Assembly: GCF_001428625.1 (NCBI RefSeq)
Contig: NZ_LMIE01000032.1
Span: 115,798-179,797, forward strand
From: Hydrogenophaga sp. Root209
GTDB lineage: Bacteria > Pseudomonadota > Gammaproteobacteria > Burkholderiales > Burkholderiaceae_C
Reading direction: 5' to 3'
Length of the DNA stretch: 64,000 nucleotides
The notes under the pieces were generated by a model. It had not been told where the DNA came from and made no database searches. It was given only the letters and a program-made list of their open reading frames with translations. The translations under genes were made by a program, and so were the position numbers. Shown here in pieces: positions 52,922-64,000 of this stretch (positions are counted from its first letter, which is position 1; each line of letters starts with the position of its first letter).

Positions 52922-53214
52922 TGACACAGGCTCACCCCGATCTTGAGACAGTGGTTGATCTTGGCGATCGTCACACCCACCCACACAAAGGCCAGAATGA
53001 AAAACGCCACCAGCGGCAGGTGGCGTTCGAGCACAAACTTCGGGGTCACCAGCCGTGCCACCTGAACGAAAGGTTTGCCGACTTGCTGGAGCACTTGATA
53101 GAACAGATTCTGATCTTTCTTCTGGCCCGCGAGCAGGCCCAAAACCCACTGACCGAACAACGACAGCAGCGCGATTTCGGCGATCAGCTTGACTGAAGAA
53201 ATGAAGAAGAGCAT
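52918..53214 (-). CDS. Small two-segment membrane protein, unknown
   Basis: A 98-aa protein with two hydrophobic stretches (MLFFISSVKLIAEIALLSLF and LPLVAFFILAFVWVGVTIAK) flanking a basic amphipathic region (QVLQQVGKPFVQVARLVTPK). I do not recognise the family. The start at 53214 gives a membrane-like N-terminus; longer starts add polar residues. It is coupled to the TPR gene and divergent from the CBS-DUF294 gene. Confidence 0.65.
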   Translation of the reverse strand: MLFFISSVKLIAEIALLSLFGQWVLGLLAGQKKDQNLFYQVLQQVGKPFVQVARLVTPKFVLERHLPLVAFFILAFVWVGVTIAKINHCLKIGVSLCQ

Positions 53215-53385
53215 GGTGCCTTCGGTTGGTTTGGGGTCATTCTGGATTTGCACCTTACCGACTTCTTACAAACGGACTTGCAGCCCGCTTGAGGCAGGTC
53301 AAACCCTCTAAGGATTTACCCGAGGTTTTCATCGCAGGCACGGTATAGGATGAAGAACGGATTCTTAAGTCCTACAACACCCATC

Positions 53386-54885
53386 ATGACCACTCTTCCG
53401 ACAGAAGAATCCCGCTTCACCCCAGCCCCGAGCGAGGCAGCCGCCCCACTGGGCGACGCTGCGCTCAACCTCATGACCACCCCCGTGAGCTCGCTGATCA
53501 AGCGCGAGCCGATCACCCTGCCCCCGCAAACCAGCATTCGCGCGGCAGCGCAACTCATGAGCGAGCAGCGCGTGTCTTCCATCCTGATCGTGGAGCAGGG
53601 CCACCTGTTCGGGCTGATCACCGACCGCGACCTGCGCAACCGCGTGATTGCGGCGGGCCTTGACACGCAGCGACCGATCATGGACATCGCCACGCTGGCG
53701 CCTTTTTCAGTGGGCTTGAACGACCCCGCATTCGACGCCCTGTTGCTGATGGCGCGCCACAACATCCATCATGTGCCCGTGCTCGATGGACAGCGCATCG
53801 CCGGCATGATCACCGCGACCGACCTGACAGAGCAGCACAGCACCTCGGCCGTGTACCTGGCCGGCGACATCTACAAACAGACGTCGATCGATGGCTTGCA
53901 ACGCGCCAGCACCAAGATTCGTGCACTGCAGCAGAGCCTGGCCGCTGCCGACGCCACGGCCTACAACACCGGCCACATCATCACCGCGATCACTGACGCC
54001 ATCACCACCCGGCTGCTGCAATTGGGCGAAGCACAACTGGGCCCCGCGCCGGTGGACTACGTCTGGGTCGCAGCAGGCTCTCAGGCCCGAAACGAGCAGA
54101 CCGCCAAGTCCGACCAGGACAACTGCATGGTGCTCGATGATGCGTTTGACGAGGCCTTGCACGGTGACTATTTCCGGGAACTCTCGCGCTTCGTCTGTGA
54201 TGGATTGGACGCTTGCGGCTATGTGCACTGCCCGGGCGAGATGATGGCCATGACCGATGCCTGGCGACAACCACGCCATCGCTGGGCCGAGTACTTCCGT
54301 CGCTGGACCAATGAGCCAGAACCCAAGGCGCTCATGCTCACCTGCGTTTTCTTCGACCTGCGAGCCATTGCAGGCCAGAGCCGCCTGCTCGACGGCCTGC
54401 GCGGCGATGTGCTGCAGAGCACCCGGGGCAACACGATCTTTCTCGCCCACATGGTGGGCAACGCACTGACCCACCAGCCACCATTGGGCCTGTTCAAGAG
54501 TCTGTCCACCGCGCGCAGCGGCGAGCACAAGGGCACGATCGACCTCAAGCACACCGGTGTGGTGCCCATCGTCGATCTGGCCCGCGTGTATGCGCTGGCG
54601 GGCGGTCATGCCGAGGTGAACACGCACGACCGGCTGCTCTGCGCCGCCGACGGAGGCGACATCAGCAACCAAAGCGCACGCGACTTGCGCGACGCGCTGG
54701 AGTTCCTGGCCGCACTGCGCATCCAGCACCAGGCCCGCCAGATCGCCGCGGGCATGCCACCCGACAACTTCCTCAACCCGGAGGAGATTTCCAACTTCGA
54801 GCGCACCCAGCTCAAGGATGCGTTTGCGGTTGTCCAGACCATGCAGTCGGTGCTGGAGCAGCGCTATCACGTAGGGCGATTCTGA
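53386..54885 (+). CDS. CBS-domain DUF294 nucleotidyltransferase-like signal protein
   Basis: A 499-aa protein. Residues about 30-150 hold two CBS domains (SSLIKREPITLPPQTSIRAA, VPVLDGQRIAGMITATDL); the middle has a GlnD-like nucleotidyltransferase core (VAAGSQARNEQTAKSDQDNC with the G-S and D-x-D residues), and the end is DUF294_C. Unlike many relatives it lacks an N-terminal cNMP-binding domain. Such proteins cluster with SSS acetate symporters and DnaQ-like exonucleases in many proteobacteria; their role is undefined. ATG 53386 is taken; ATG 53350 is possible. Confidence 0.82.
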   Translation: MTTLPTEESRFTPAPSEAAAPLGDAALNLMTTPVSSLIKREPITLPPQTSIRAAAQLMSEQRVSSILIVEQGHLFGLITDRDLRNRVIAAGLDTQRPIMDIATLAPFSVGLNDPAFDALLLMARHNIHHVPVLDGQRIAGMITATDLTEQHSTSAVYLAGDIYKQTSIDGLQRASTKIRALQQSLAAADATAYNTGHIITAITDAITTRLLQLGEAQLGPAPVDYVWVAAGSQARNEQTAKSDQDNCMVLDDAFDEALHGDYFRELSRFVCDGLDACGYVHCPGEMMAMTDAWRQPRHRWAEYFRRWTNEPEPKALMLTCVFFDLRAIAGQSRLLDGLRGDVLQSTRGNTIFLAHMVGNALTHQPPLGLFKSLSTARSGEHKGTIDLKHTGVVPIVDLARVYALAGGHAEVNTHDRLLCAADGGDISNQSARDLRDALEFLAALRIQHQARQIAAGMPPDNFLNPEEISNFERTQLKDAFAVVQTMQSVLEQRYHVGRF

Positions 54886-54907
54886 ACATCTTGCCGCCGC
54901 GCAGGGA

Positions 54908-57106
54908 TCAATACTTCAAGCGGGCGTAGTAAGTTCTCTGAGCGGCTTCCCTGGCTTGCCCCAGCGTGTGAATGCCCTGCTCGGCCAGCAAGGGCAGCAG
55001 CTTGAGGAATATCTCGGCCGTGACCATCGCATCACCCATCGCGGTGTGGCGACCGATCACCGGCACGTCGAAGCGCTCGGCTATGGCCTCCAACCGGTGC
55101 GAGTCCTGGTTCGGGTGAATCACTGCCGACAGCAGCAGGGTGTCGAGCACGGGCTGATCGAACACCACGCCGGTGGACTGCTCCTTCAGTTGCAAGAAGC
55201 GCATGTCGAACGCAGCGTTGTGCGCCACCAGCACGGTGTCTTGCGCGAAGGCGTGAAACGCAGGCAACACCTCGCCGATTTTCGGTTGCCCCACCACCAT
55301 CGCGGGCTGAATGCCGTGGATCGGAATGGAAGCCGGAGGAATGGCGCGTTGCGGGTCCACCAGTTGCTCGAAGCACTCCTGGCGCAGCAGCTTGCCGTTG
55401 ACGATGCGCGCCGCGCCGATCTGGATGATCTCGTCGCCCATGGAGGGCTCCAGTCCGGTGGTCTCGGTGTCGAACACGGTGTAGACCAGATCGACCAGGC
55501 GGCGCTCGTCGAGGGAGCGCGTCTGCTCGGTGGTCTTGAAAAGATCGAAGTCGTAGTACTCGGGCCGACTGTCGCTGTGCACATAGCTCAGGGCGTCGAT
55601 CTGATCGCGCGGATCGGCCAGCGGCAGCAGGATGCGGAAGAACGCCTGGTGGCGGGCACGCTCGCGCTCGAACCAGAACGCACCGCCGTGCCGCTCGATC
55701 ACGTCGCGCACGCTCAGACCGGTGGTCTCACTACCCACCGTCATGGCATCCATTTCCCAACTCATCACCGTCTCGTTGCTCATCGCCTGCCCCGACCAGA
55801 CAAGGTCCAGCTGCGCCTTGCCCGCGCTGCCCGTGGCCAGGTCCAGGCGCAGCTGCACGAAACGCACGGCGAACTCTTCGGCAAGGCGACCCGAGAGATA
55901 GACCAACGCCTGCAAGAGGGAAAAGCTCTCGACCTTGAGCCACAGCACCGGGTTGACCTCCTGGGCGCTGGCCGGCAATCCCGTCACGGTCTCGATGCGG
56001 CGCAGCGCGGCCGACACCAGATCGGCTCCCAGCATGTCTTCGAGCGGCCAGCGCGTTTTCAGGTTCTGAGCGGTATCGGATTCGATCGCAACAATGCGCC
56101 GGGCCAACCCGCCGGTCTCTTCACGAACCACCCGCAGAAAGCGTTCGCGCGCGGCTGGTTCCAGATCCGGGTGGTCCAGCACGTCCAGCGCAGCCTGCAT
56201 GTTGGCAAGGGCGGATCGGGTGCCCTCGGTCAAGGTGTGCAGCACCCGATCGCGGGCCGACTCGGCCTCGAAGTCGCGCGTGATGTTGTCGAGCATCAGC
56301 ACGAAGCCGGTGAGTTCAGCGCGGTCGGCCGGGTCTTCAGCGGCCTGGGCCTGGGCCGAGCGAACCGGTGCCATCTGCACCCGCAGCAGTTGGCCCGCGG
56401 GCGTGGAGGTCACGAGTTGGGCCGAAGGCTGGGCCGCACCCGCCAGCATGCGCTGCTGGATGTTCTCCAGTGCGTGTGCCACCAGCTTGCGGTCGAACAC
56501 GGTGTAGATCGAGCGGCCCAGGCCGATCAACTCGGCACCACCGGCCACATCGGGCGCTTGGGACAGCGCGCGGAACTGCAGGCGAGCGCGTTGGTTGTAG
56601 AGCAGGATGCGCCCATCCAGATTGCACACCACGACGCTTTGCGTGAGCTCGGCCATGAGCGCGGCCAGCCGACCCTTTTCCTGGGCGATGTCGCGGCTGG
56701 CCTCCAGCACACGCGCATCCATGTCCTGGCGCAGCCGGGTGCGCTGCACCACCAGCTGGTTGATCACCTCGGTGAGGGCGCGGTTCTCTGCACTGCCCTG
56801 CGCCGGCAGGACGCGCGCCACGTCGGTGCGCACCAGCACCATGCCCTCTTCGGCAAGCTGGGCCGCGGGTTCGATGAAGTGATCCACCAGCGCGCGCACC
56901 GCGAACGCCAGCGCACCCAGCAGGACCACGCCCATCATGGCCACCAGCGTGCCGCGCGACACCACGATCCCGGCCAGCAGGTGTCGCTCAGCCTCATCCA
57001 GCGTCGAGCCCATGATCGCCCACGTGAGGCCGAGCCACAGCAAGACGGCGCCGCCCAGGAGCGCCACACCCACCCAGTAGCGGCGACCCATGCGTCGGCG
57101 ACTCAT
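54908..57106 (-). CDS. Membrane HAMP/PAS sensor fused to a DEDDh 3'-5' exonuclease
   Basis: A 732-aa fusion. Two membrane segments (residues about 10-32 and 48-70) flank a short loop, followed by a HAMP-like linker, a PAS domain (SVVVCNLDGRILLYNQRARL, about 155) and a degenerate kinase-like region (LHTLTEGTRSALANMQAALD, no phospho-acceptor His in the usual place). Residues 540-715 are a DnaQ-type exonuclease with the full DEDDh set: D546 and E548 (VFDTETTGLEP), D634 (VAHNAAFDMRF), H687 and D692 (GRHTAMGDAM). The ATG overlaps the response-regulator stop. The exonuclease is intact, so a nuclease controlled by membrane sensing is plausible; substrate unknown. Confidence 0.85.
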   Translation of the reverse strand: MSRRRMGRRYWVGVALLGGAVLLWLGLTWAIMGSTLDEAERHLLAGIVVSRGTLVAMMGVVLLGALAFAVRALVDHFIEPAAQLAEEGMVLVRTDVARVLPAQGSAENRALTEVINQLVVQRTRLRQDMDARVLEASRDIAQEKGRLAALMAELTQSVVVCNLDGRILLYNQRARLQFRALSQAPDVAGGAELIGLGRSIYTVFDRKLVAHALENIQQRMLAGAAQPSAQLVTSTPAGQLLRVQMAPVRSAQAQAAEDPADRAELTGFVLMLDNITRDFEAESARDRVLHTLTEGTRSALANMQAALDVLDHPDLEPAARERFLRVVREETGGLARRIVAIESDTAQNLKTRWPLEDMLGADLVSAALRRIETVTGLPASAQEVNPVLWLKVESFSLLQALVYLSGRLAEEFAVRFVQLRLDLATGSAGKAQLDLVWSGQAMSNETVMSWEMDAMTVGSETTGLSVRDVIERHGGAFWFERERARHQAFFRILLPLADPRDQIDALSYVHSDSRPEYYDFDLFKTTEQTRSLDERRLVDLVYTVFDTETTGLEPSMGDEIIQIGAARIVNGKLLRQECFEQLVDPQRAIPPASIPIHGIQPAMVVGQPKIGEVLPAFHAFAQDTVLVAHNAAFDMRFLQLKEQSTGVVFDQPVLDTLLLSAVIHPNQDSHRLEAIAERFDVPVIGRHTAMGDAMVTAEIFLKLLPLLAEQGIHTLGQAREAAQRTYYARLKY

Positions 57107-57477
57107 GGCGCGTGCCCCAGCAGCTCGTGCACCTTCTGCACCAGCTCCCGAGTGGAAAACGGCTTGGTCATGTAGGCGTTGGCACCCAACGCCAGGCCCT
57201 TGGCCACGTCCGTGTCGCGGCCCTTGGCGGTGAGCATCACGATAAGCATGTCGCGCAAGATCTCGTTGGCGCGCACCTCGCTGCACACATCAAACCCGGT
57301 CTTGACCGGCATCATCACGTCGAGCAGCACCAGCGCCGGGTGCTCGCGCTTGATCGCGTCAATGGCTTCCTGCCCGTCGCGCGCCAGCACCACCTCGAAG
57401 CCTTCCCGTTTCATGAGGAACTCCAGCGAGATCAGGATGTTGGGCTCGTCGTCGGCGATCAGGATCTTGTGGCTCAT
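57103..57477 (-). CDS. CheY-like single-domain response regulator
   Basis: A 124-aa receiver domain only: acidic pocket D9-D10 (ILIADDEPN), phospho-acceptor D53 (LVLLDVMMPVKTG), Thr in VMLTAKG and Lys in YMTKPFS. No output domain is present, so it acts by protein contact or as a phosphate relay. It overlaps the SSS-kinase upstream and the sensor-exonuclease downstream, both by ATGA, implying one phosphorelay unit with the kinase as donor. Confidence 0.92.
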   Translation of the reverse strand: MSHKILIADDEPNILISLEFLMKREGFEVVLARDGQEAIDAIKREHPALVLLDVMMPVKTGFDVCSEVRANEILRDMLIVMLTAKGRDTDVAKGLALGANAYMTKPFSTRELVQKVHELLGHAP

Positions 57478-60224
57478 GAGTCGTCTCCTTGCGTTGTTGT
57501 AGGTATCCGGCGCGGCAGCGAGAACCCGAACACCGCCCCCTGCCCCGGTGTGGAATGCAGCCACATGCGCCCACCGAAATGCGCGACGATCTGTCGGCTG
57601 ATCGGCAAGCCCAGGCCTGTGCCGCCCGGCCGGTAGTGCGCATCACCCGCGATCTGGCGGAACTTCTCGAACACCATGGCCTGCTGGTCGGGCGCAATGC
57701 CCGGTCCGTTGTCCTGCACTTCCACCTCGACCCCCTCCTCGCGCTCTTTCAAGCTCAGCGCCACGCAGCCGGTGTCGCGCGGTGCGTACTTGGCCGCGTT
57801 TGACAGCAGGTTGAGCACCACCTGCATCAGGCGGTCGGCGTCGGCGTGCAGAGGCTGCACCCGCGTCGGCACATCGAGCACCAGCCGCACGCCGCGCTCT
57901 CGCAGCGGCTCGGCCATGGTGCTGGCAGCCTGCTCCAGCAGGGCTTTCATGTCCACCTTGGTGTCGTGCCACTCGGCGTTGCCCGACTCGATCTTGGCCA
58001 TGTCCAGCACCTGGTTGACCAGGCGACTGAGCCGCTCGGTCTCGGCCACGATGATGCCCACAAACTGCTGACGCTGCACGGTATCCATGTTGGCATCGTC
58101 GCGCATCAGTTCGGCCAACGCCCTGATCGAGGTCAAGGGGGTGCGCAGTTCGTGCGTCACCGAGGACATGAAATCGTCCTTCAACCGGTCCAGGCTCTTG
58201 AGCTGGTCGTTGGCCTGGCGCAGCTCGGCCGTGGCACGCTCCAGCGACTGCGACTTTTCCTCCAGCGCGTGCGAATACGCGCGCAGCTGCGACGCTTCAT
58301 CAAGGATGCGCATCACGTCGTCCAGGTCCAGCGCCTCTTCTTCCACCACCGAGGCCACCATCACGCGGGCCGACGCGCTGCCGATGGCGCCGGCCAGTTG
58401 CGTCTCCACAAAATGCACCAGCCGAGCATCGGGCGGTATCTGCTCGATCTGCCTCACCCCGGCGCGATCGGCATAGTCGGCAAACAGGCGCTGCGCAGCC
58501 TCCACGCCCAGGAAACGCCCCACCAGCGGCAGCAAGGCAGACACTTTGGCCTTGCCCTGCCAGAACACCGGACGCGTGGCCAGGGTGCGGTGAAACACGT
58601 CGACGAACAACAGGGCCTGGCTGGTCTCGCGTGCGGTGGGTGCGCGCCAGAGCGACACACCCACATAGCCCGTCACGTTGGCCAGCAGGCTCCAGATCAG
58701 CGAGTGGGTGAGGTTGTCCAGCCCGGCCAGGCCCAAAAAGGCCTCGGGCTTGAACAGCCGCAGGCCAAAAGGCCCCTGCTCCATGAAGCCGGCGGTGAGC
58801 CAGCCCGACTTCACCAGCGACGGCAGCATCAGCGTGTAAGCCCAGAAGGCAAAGCCCAGCAGCAGACCGGCCAGCGCCCCATGCTGCGTGCCGCCTTTCC
58901 AGTACATGCCGCCCAGCAAGGCCGGCGCGAACTGCGCCACCGCCGCAAAGCTGATGAGGCCGATGCTCACCAGCGCGTAGGCATCACCAGCGAGGTGGAA
59001 GTACAGATAACCCAGCAGCAGGATGCCCAGGATGGCCAGACGGCGGATGCGCAGCAGCACCGCAGTGAGATCGCCGCTGGCGCGCGCGCCAAAGCGCCGC
59101 ATGCGCAGCAACAGCGGCATCACCAGGTCGTTGCACACCATGGTGGACACCGCGATGGCCTCCACGATCACCATGCCGGTGGCCGCCGAAAGGCCACCCA
59201 CAAAGGCCAACAACGCCAACGCACCCTGCCCCTGTGACAGCGGTAGCGACAGCACGAAGGTCTCCGGGTCCATGCGCCCCGAGCCGAAATGCAGCAGGCC
59301 ACCGAGCGCGATCGGAAGCACGAACAGGTTGATGAGCAGCAGGTACAGGGGAAACGCCCACACCGCGCGCTTGAGGTGGTTTTCGTCCACGTTCTCCACC
59401 ACCATCACCTGAAACTGGCGCGGCAGAAAAATCACCGAGAGCATGGCCAGCAAGGTGAGGCCCAGCCACTGCGCGTAGGCAAAGGGCTGGCCCTGATCGA
59501 ACTGCATCAGGCTGCGCAGCTCCTCGACGGCGTGCGCCTGGTCGAACAGCGCTGCCGGGCTCGCAAAAAGACCGAAGCAGACGAACAGGCCCACGGCCAT
59601 GAACGCCATCAGTTTGACCACCGACTCGAACGCAATCGCCGCCACCATGCCCTCGTGACGCTCGGTGCTGTCCAGATGACGCGCGCCAAACACGATGGTG
59701 AAGCCGGCCAGCGCAATCGCCACATACAGCGTGCTGTCGCTCCACCAGTCCGCACTCTGCACTGCCGGCATGCCCAGCGGCGAGGTGAGCACCGCATAGC
59801 CGCTGGCAATCGCCTTGAGCTGCAGCGCGATGTAGGGAACGATGCCCACCACCGTGATCAGCGTGACCAGGCCCGCCAGCAGCGGGCTCTTGCCGTAACG
59901 GCTCGCGATGAAGTCGGCGATGGAGGTGATGCGGTAGGTCTTGGCGATGCGGATCATCTTGCGCACCACCATCCAGGCCAGCAGCATGGCCAGCATGGGC
60001 CCCAGGTAGATCGGCAGGAACCACACACCGGCGTTGGCCGCGCGCCCCACGCTGCCGAAATAGGTCCAGGCGGTGCAGTACACCGCCATGGAGAGTGCAT
60101 ACACCCAAGGGCTGGAGATCACCGAACGGCCCTGCGCAGCCCGCAGGTCGCCCCAATAGGCCACGGCAAACAGCAGCAGCAGATAGGCAAACGAAACGCC
60201 GATGACGAGCGGGGCCGACAGCAT
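57474..60224 (-). CDS. SSS-histidine kinase sensor (CrbS/MxtR-like)
   Basis: A 916-aa protein. The first 550 residues are a sodium:solute symporter-like membrane domain (about 13 segments; MLSAPLVIGVSFAYLLLLFA, SRYGKSPLLAGLVTLITVVG), followed by a coiled-coil linker and a histidine kinase core: H691 in SSVTHELRTPLTSIRALAEL, N-box NLLSNAAKYAP, G1 VEVQDNGPGIAPD and G2 GGTGLGLPISRQIV. This is the CrbS/MxtR architecture that senses acetate-type metabolism and controls acetyl-CoA synthetase and symporter genes in other proteobacteria. No acs gene is in the window. The start at 60224 follows a small membrane protein by 2 bp. Confidence 0.9.
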   Translation of the reverse strand: MLSAPLVIGVSFAYLLLLFAVAYWGDLRAAQGRSVISSPWVYALSMAVYCTAWTYFGSVGRAANAGVWFLPIYLGPMLAMLLAWMVVRKMIRIAKTYRITSIADFIASRYGKSPLLAGLVTLITVVGIVPYIALQLKAIASGYAVLTSPLGMPAVQSADWWSDSTLYVAIALAGFTIVFGARHLDSTERHEGMVAAIAFESVVKLMAFMAVGLFVCFGLFASPAALFDQAHAVEELRSLMQFDQGQPFAYAQWLGLTLLAMLSVIFLPRQFQVMVVENVDENHLKRAVWAFPLYLLLINLFVLPIALGGLLHFGSGRMDPETFVLSLPLSQGQGALALLAFVGGLSAATGMVIVEAIAVSTMVCNDLVMPLLLRMRRFGARASGDLTAVLLRIRRLAILGILLLGYLYFHLAGDAYALVSIGLISFAAVAQFAPALLGGMYWKGGTQHGALAGLLLGFAFWAYTLMLPSLVKSGWLTAGFMEQGPFGLRLFKPEAFLGLAGLDNLTHSLIWSLLANVTGYVGVSLWRAPTARETSQALLFVDVFHRTLATRPVFWQGKAKVSALLPLVGRFLGVEAAQRLFADYADRAGVRQIEQIPPDARLVHFVETQLAGAIGSASARVMVASVVEEEALDLDDVMRILDEASQLRAYSHALEEKSQSLERATAELRQANDQLKSLDRLKDDFMSSVTHELRTPLTSIRALAELMRDDANMDTVQRQQFVGIIVAETERLSRLVNQVLDMAKIESGNAEWHDTKVDMKALLEQAASTMAEPLRERGVRLVLDVPTRVQPLHADADRLMQVVLNLLSNAAKYAPRDTGCVALSLKEREEGVEVEVQDNGPGIAPDQQAMVFEKFRQIAGDAHYRPGGTGLGLPISRQIVAHFGGRMWLHSTPGQGAVFGFSLPRRIPTTTQGDDS

Positions 60225-60226
60225 GT

Positions 60227-60439
60227 TCAGTCGTGTTGCGGCACGTTGCTGTGGTGCTCCACCACCCAGGCAAGCGCTGCGATCAGCACCGCCCAGATGA
60301 CGAAGAGCGCGAGCGGGAACAACGGCAGGCCCCACACGCGCGCATCGTGGTCCCACAGCGCCAGCAGCGGAAAGTTGAACAACGCCGCGGCGGCGAAGAA
60401 CAGGGCCACCAAGCGCTGGGCGGCAAGGCCTTTGAACAT
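60227..60439 (-). CDS. Small membrane protein of the sensor operon
   Basis: A 70-aa protein with two membrane segments (AQRLVALFFAAAALFNFPLL and PLALFVIWAVLIAALAWVVE) separated by a short loop, ending in a histidine-rich tail (EHHSNVPQHD). It is 2 bp upstream of the SSS-kinase gene, so the two are co-translated. Similar tiny genes precede CrbS-like kinases; they may be accessory subunits, by analogy with DUF485/DUF4212 in symporters. Function unproven. Confidence 0.72.
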   Translation of the reverse strand: MFKGLAAQRLVALFFAAAALFNFPLLALWDHDARVWGLPLFPLALFVIWAVLIAALAWVVEHHSNVPQHD

Positions 60440-60535
60440 GTTTGTCTCCTCGATCGTCCGCCGCGGCCGTTGACCGCTGGTGGGCGATTCGATTGTGCGC
60501 CATGCACTGACCTCGGACTGACCGGGATGGCCACG

Positions 60536-60569
60536 AAAAAAGCGGCAGGGTTGCCCACTGCCGCTTTCT
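60536..60569 (-). terminator. Rho-independent terminator of ppsA
   Basis: On the minus strand AGCGGCA-GTGGGCAACCC-TGCCGCT is followed by TTTTTT, 28 bp after the ppsA stop. Confidence 0.88.
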
Positions 60570-60596
60570 CGTTCAAGCGCCCAAGCGCGGGTTCTG

Positions 60597-63008
<2,412 letters not shown>

Positions 63009-63167
63009 GGGAAAACTCCTAAGGTTGAAAAAACCGGGGTGTCCATGCAGGGGCTGGCGACCTGTTGTTCTGTTGTGGGTCTGGCACCGGGCAGGGAGGC
63101 AAATGAGACGGCAGGGCCACCGATAATGACCCCGACACAACAACCGGTATTGTAAGGACGCGCCCCC

Positions 63168-63989
63168 ATGCCCAACCGAACGGTCTTCTTCATCTCCGAC
63201 GGCACCGGCATCACCGCCGAGACTTTCGGCAACGCCCTGCTGGCCCAGTTCGAGATCGAGGTGCGGCGCGTGCGCCTGCCGTTTCTGGACAGCGTGGACA
63301 AGGCCCACCAGGCGGTGCGCCAGATCAACCACACGGCCGTGATCGAAGGCAAGCGCCCGCTGGTCTTCACCACCGTGGTCAACATGGAGGTTCTCGCGGT
63401 CTTTCAAGGGCACTGCCACGGCATGATGCTCGACATGTTCGGCACCTTCGTGGAACCCATGGAGCACGAGTTGGGTGTCAAGTCGAACCACCGCGTCGGG
63501 CGTTTCTCGGACGCATCCAAGAGCAAGGCCTACAACGACCGCATCGAGGCGATCAACTTCTCGCTGGCGCACGACGACGGCCAGAGCCACAAGGACCTGC
63601 AGGGCTCCGACGTGATCCTGGTGGGGGTGAGCCGCAGCGGCAAGACGCCGACGTCGCTGTACCTCGCCATGCAATACGGCTTGAAGGCCTCCAACTACCC
63701 GCTGATCCCCGAGGACTTCGAGCGCCGCAAGCTGCCGCCCGCGCTGGTGGCGCATCGCAAGAAAATCTTTGGCCTGACGATTGCACCCGAGCGCCTGAGC
63801 GAGATCCGCAACGAGCGACGCCCGAACTCGCGCTACGCGAGCCTGGACAACTGCCGCATGGAGGTGAGCGAGGCCGAGGGCATGATGCGGCGCGAGGGCA
63901 TCCGATGGTTGTCGACAACGACCAAGTCGATCGAAGAGATCGCCACCACCATCCTCCAGGAAATCCGCCCGGAAAGACTGGAGTACTGA
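63168..63989 (+). CDS. ppsR: PEP synthase regulatory protein (bifunctional kinase/phosphorylase)
   Basis: A 273-aa DUF299 protein that inactivates PEP synthase by ADP-dependent phosphorylation and reactivates it by Pi-dependent dephosphorylation. The N-terminus [20 protein letters not shown] and the P-loop [19 protein letters not shown] are diagnostic, with NYPLIPEDF and [16 protein letters not shown] later. Divergent ppsR-ppsA pairing is widely conserved. Start 63168 is the standard one. A repeat begins immediately at its stop codon. Confidence 0.96.
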   Translation: MPNRTVFFISDGTGITAETFGNALLAQFEIEVRRVRLPFLDSVDKAHQAVRQINHTAVIEGKRPLVFTTVVNMEVLAVFQGHCHGMMLDMFGTFVEPMEHELGVKSNHRVGRFSDASKSKAYNDRIEAINFSLAHDDGQSHKDLQGSDVILVGVSRSGKTPTSLYLAMQYGLKASNYPLIPEDFERRKLPPALVAHRKKIFGLTIAPERLSEIRNERRPNSRYASLDNCRMEVSEAEGMMRREGIRWLSTTTKSIEEIATTILQEIRPERLEY

Positions 63990-64000
63990 GCCCCCACGCT
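63989..64000. repeat. GC-rich repeat, possible copy C, cut by the window end
   Basis: AGCCCCCACGCT at the very end equals the first bases of copy A (6580-6591) and, like copy A, begins directly after a stop codon. Only 12 bases are visible, so this is tentative. Confidence 0.45.

Overview
The window is about 64 kb of GC-rich chromosomal DNA from a betaproteobacterium, most likely a Burkholderiales of the family Comamonadaceae (Hydrogenophaga/Acidovorax-like). Signs are the abundance of Bug-type tripartite tricarboxylate transporter (TTT) receptors, the rpsF-priB-rpsR-rplI order, the zapA-6S RNA pair, a lysine/alanine-rich histone-like SWIB protein, DUF1631, and short GC-rich intergenic repeats (~GCCCCCACGCTCC...CCCCCCGAGGGG). 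No rRNA, tRNA, IS element, prophage or CRISPR array was recognised. Most of the window is housekeeping and accessory metabolism.

Layout. 1-4800 (minus): a cobalamin riboswitch controls btuB, a signal-less BtuF-like protein, cobU, btuF and the start of btuC. 4795-6575: ZapB-like coiled coil, a 19-codon minigene, zapA, 6S RNA, TauE/SafE exporter. 6663-7886: rraA (convergent) and a histone H1-like/SWIB protein. 8026-12983: a tight three-gene operon of nucleotidyl cyclase-TPR, (SGGL)9-PAP2/vanadium haloperoxidase-like protein and a leaderless subtilase, facing a Crp/Fnr and a PAS-LuxR regulator (13084-14442). 14559-28872: a catabolic island with a TPP-dependent enzyme, TetR repressor, complete TTT transporter, enolase-superfamily enzyme, two TIM-barrel isomerases, second Bug receptor, Gfo/Idh/MocA dehydrogenase, DUF993 aldolase-like protein, MFS transporter and AraC regulator. 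Four matching inverted repeats mark the probable TetR regulon. Two genes in it carry single-base frameshifts.

28839-35882: DUF1631 protein, an 84-aa orphan, an internally deleted aldehyde dehydrogenase and clpB with a sigma-32-like promoter. 35992-43381 (minus): one long, largely overlapping gene string: aminotransferase, hom, thrC, mobB, moeA, moaD, moaE, GNAT. moaE carries an in-frame 84-bp copy of the local intergenic repeat. 43521-46500 (plus): Mth938-like protein, peroxiredoxin, PIN-PhoH. 46570-49662 (minus): dnaB and the rpsF operon.

49826-60439: an acetate/carboxylate-type transport and sensing cluster with an SSS symporter and its DUF4212 partner, a CBS-DUF294 nucleotidyltransferase-like protein, an SSS-histidine kinase (CrbS-like), a CheY-like receiver and an unusual membrane HAMP/PAS protein fused to an intact DEDDh exonuclease. 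60597-63989: divergent ppsA and its regulatory kinase/phosphorylase ppsR; the window ends as another repeat copy starts.

The two best candidates for undescribed biology are the cyclase-haloperoxidase-subtilase operon with its neighbouring cNMP-type regulator, and the sensor-exonuclease fusion in the carboxylate-sensing cluster. All calls come from reading the sequence and family knowledge; no database search was run.
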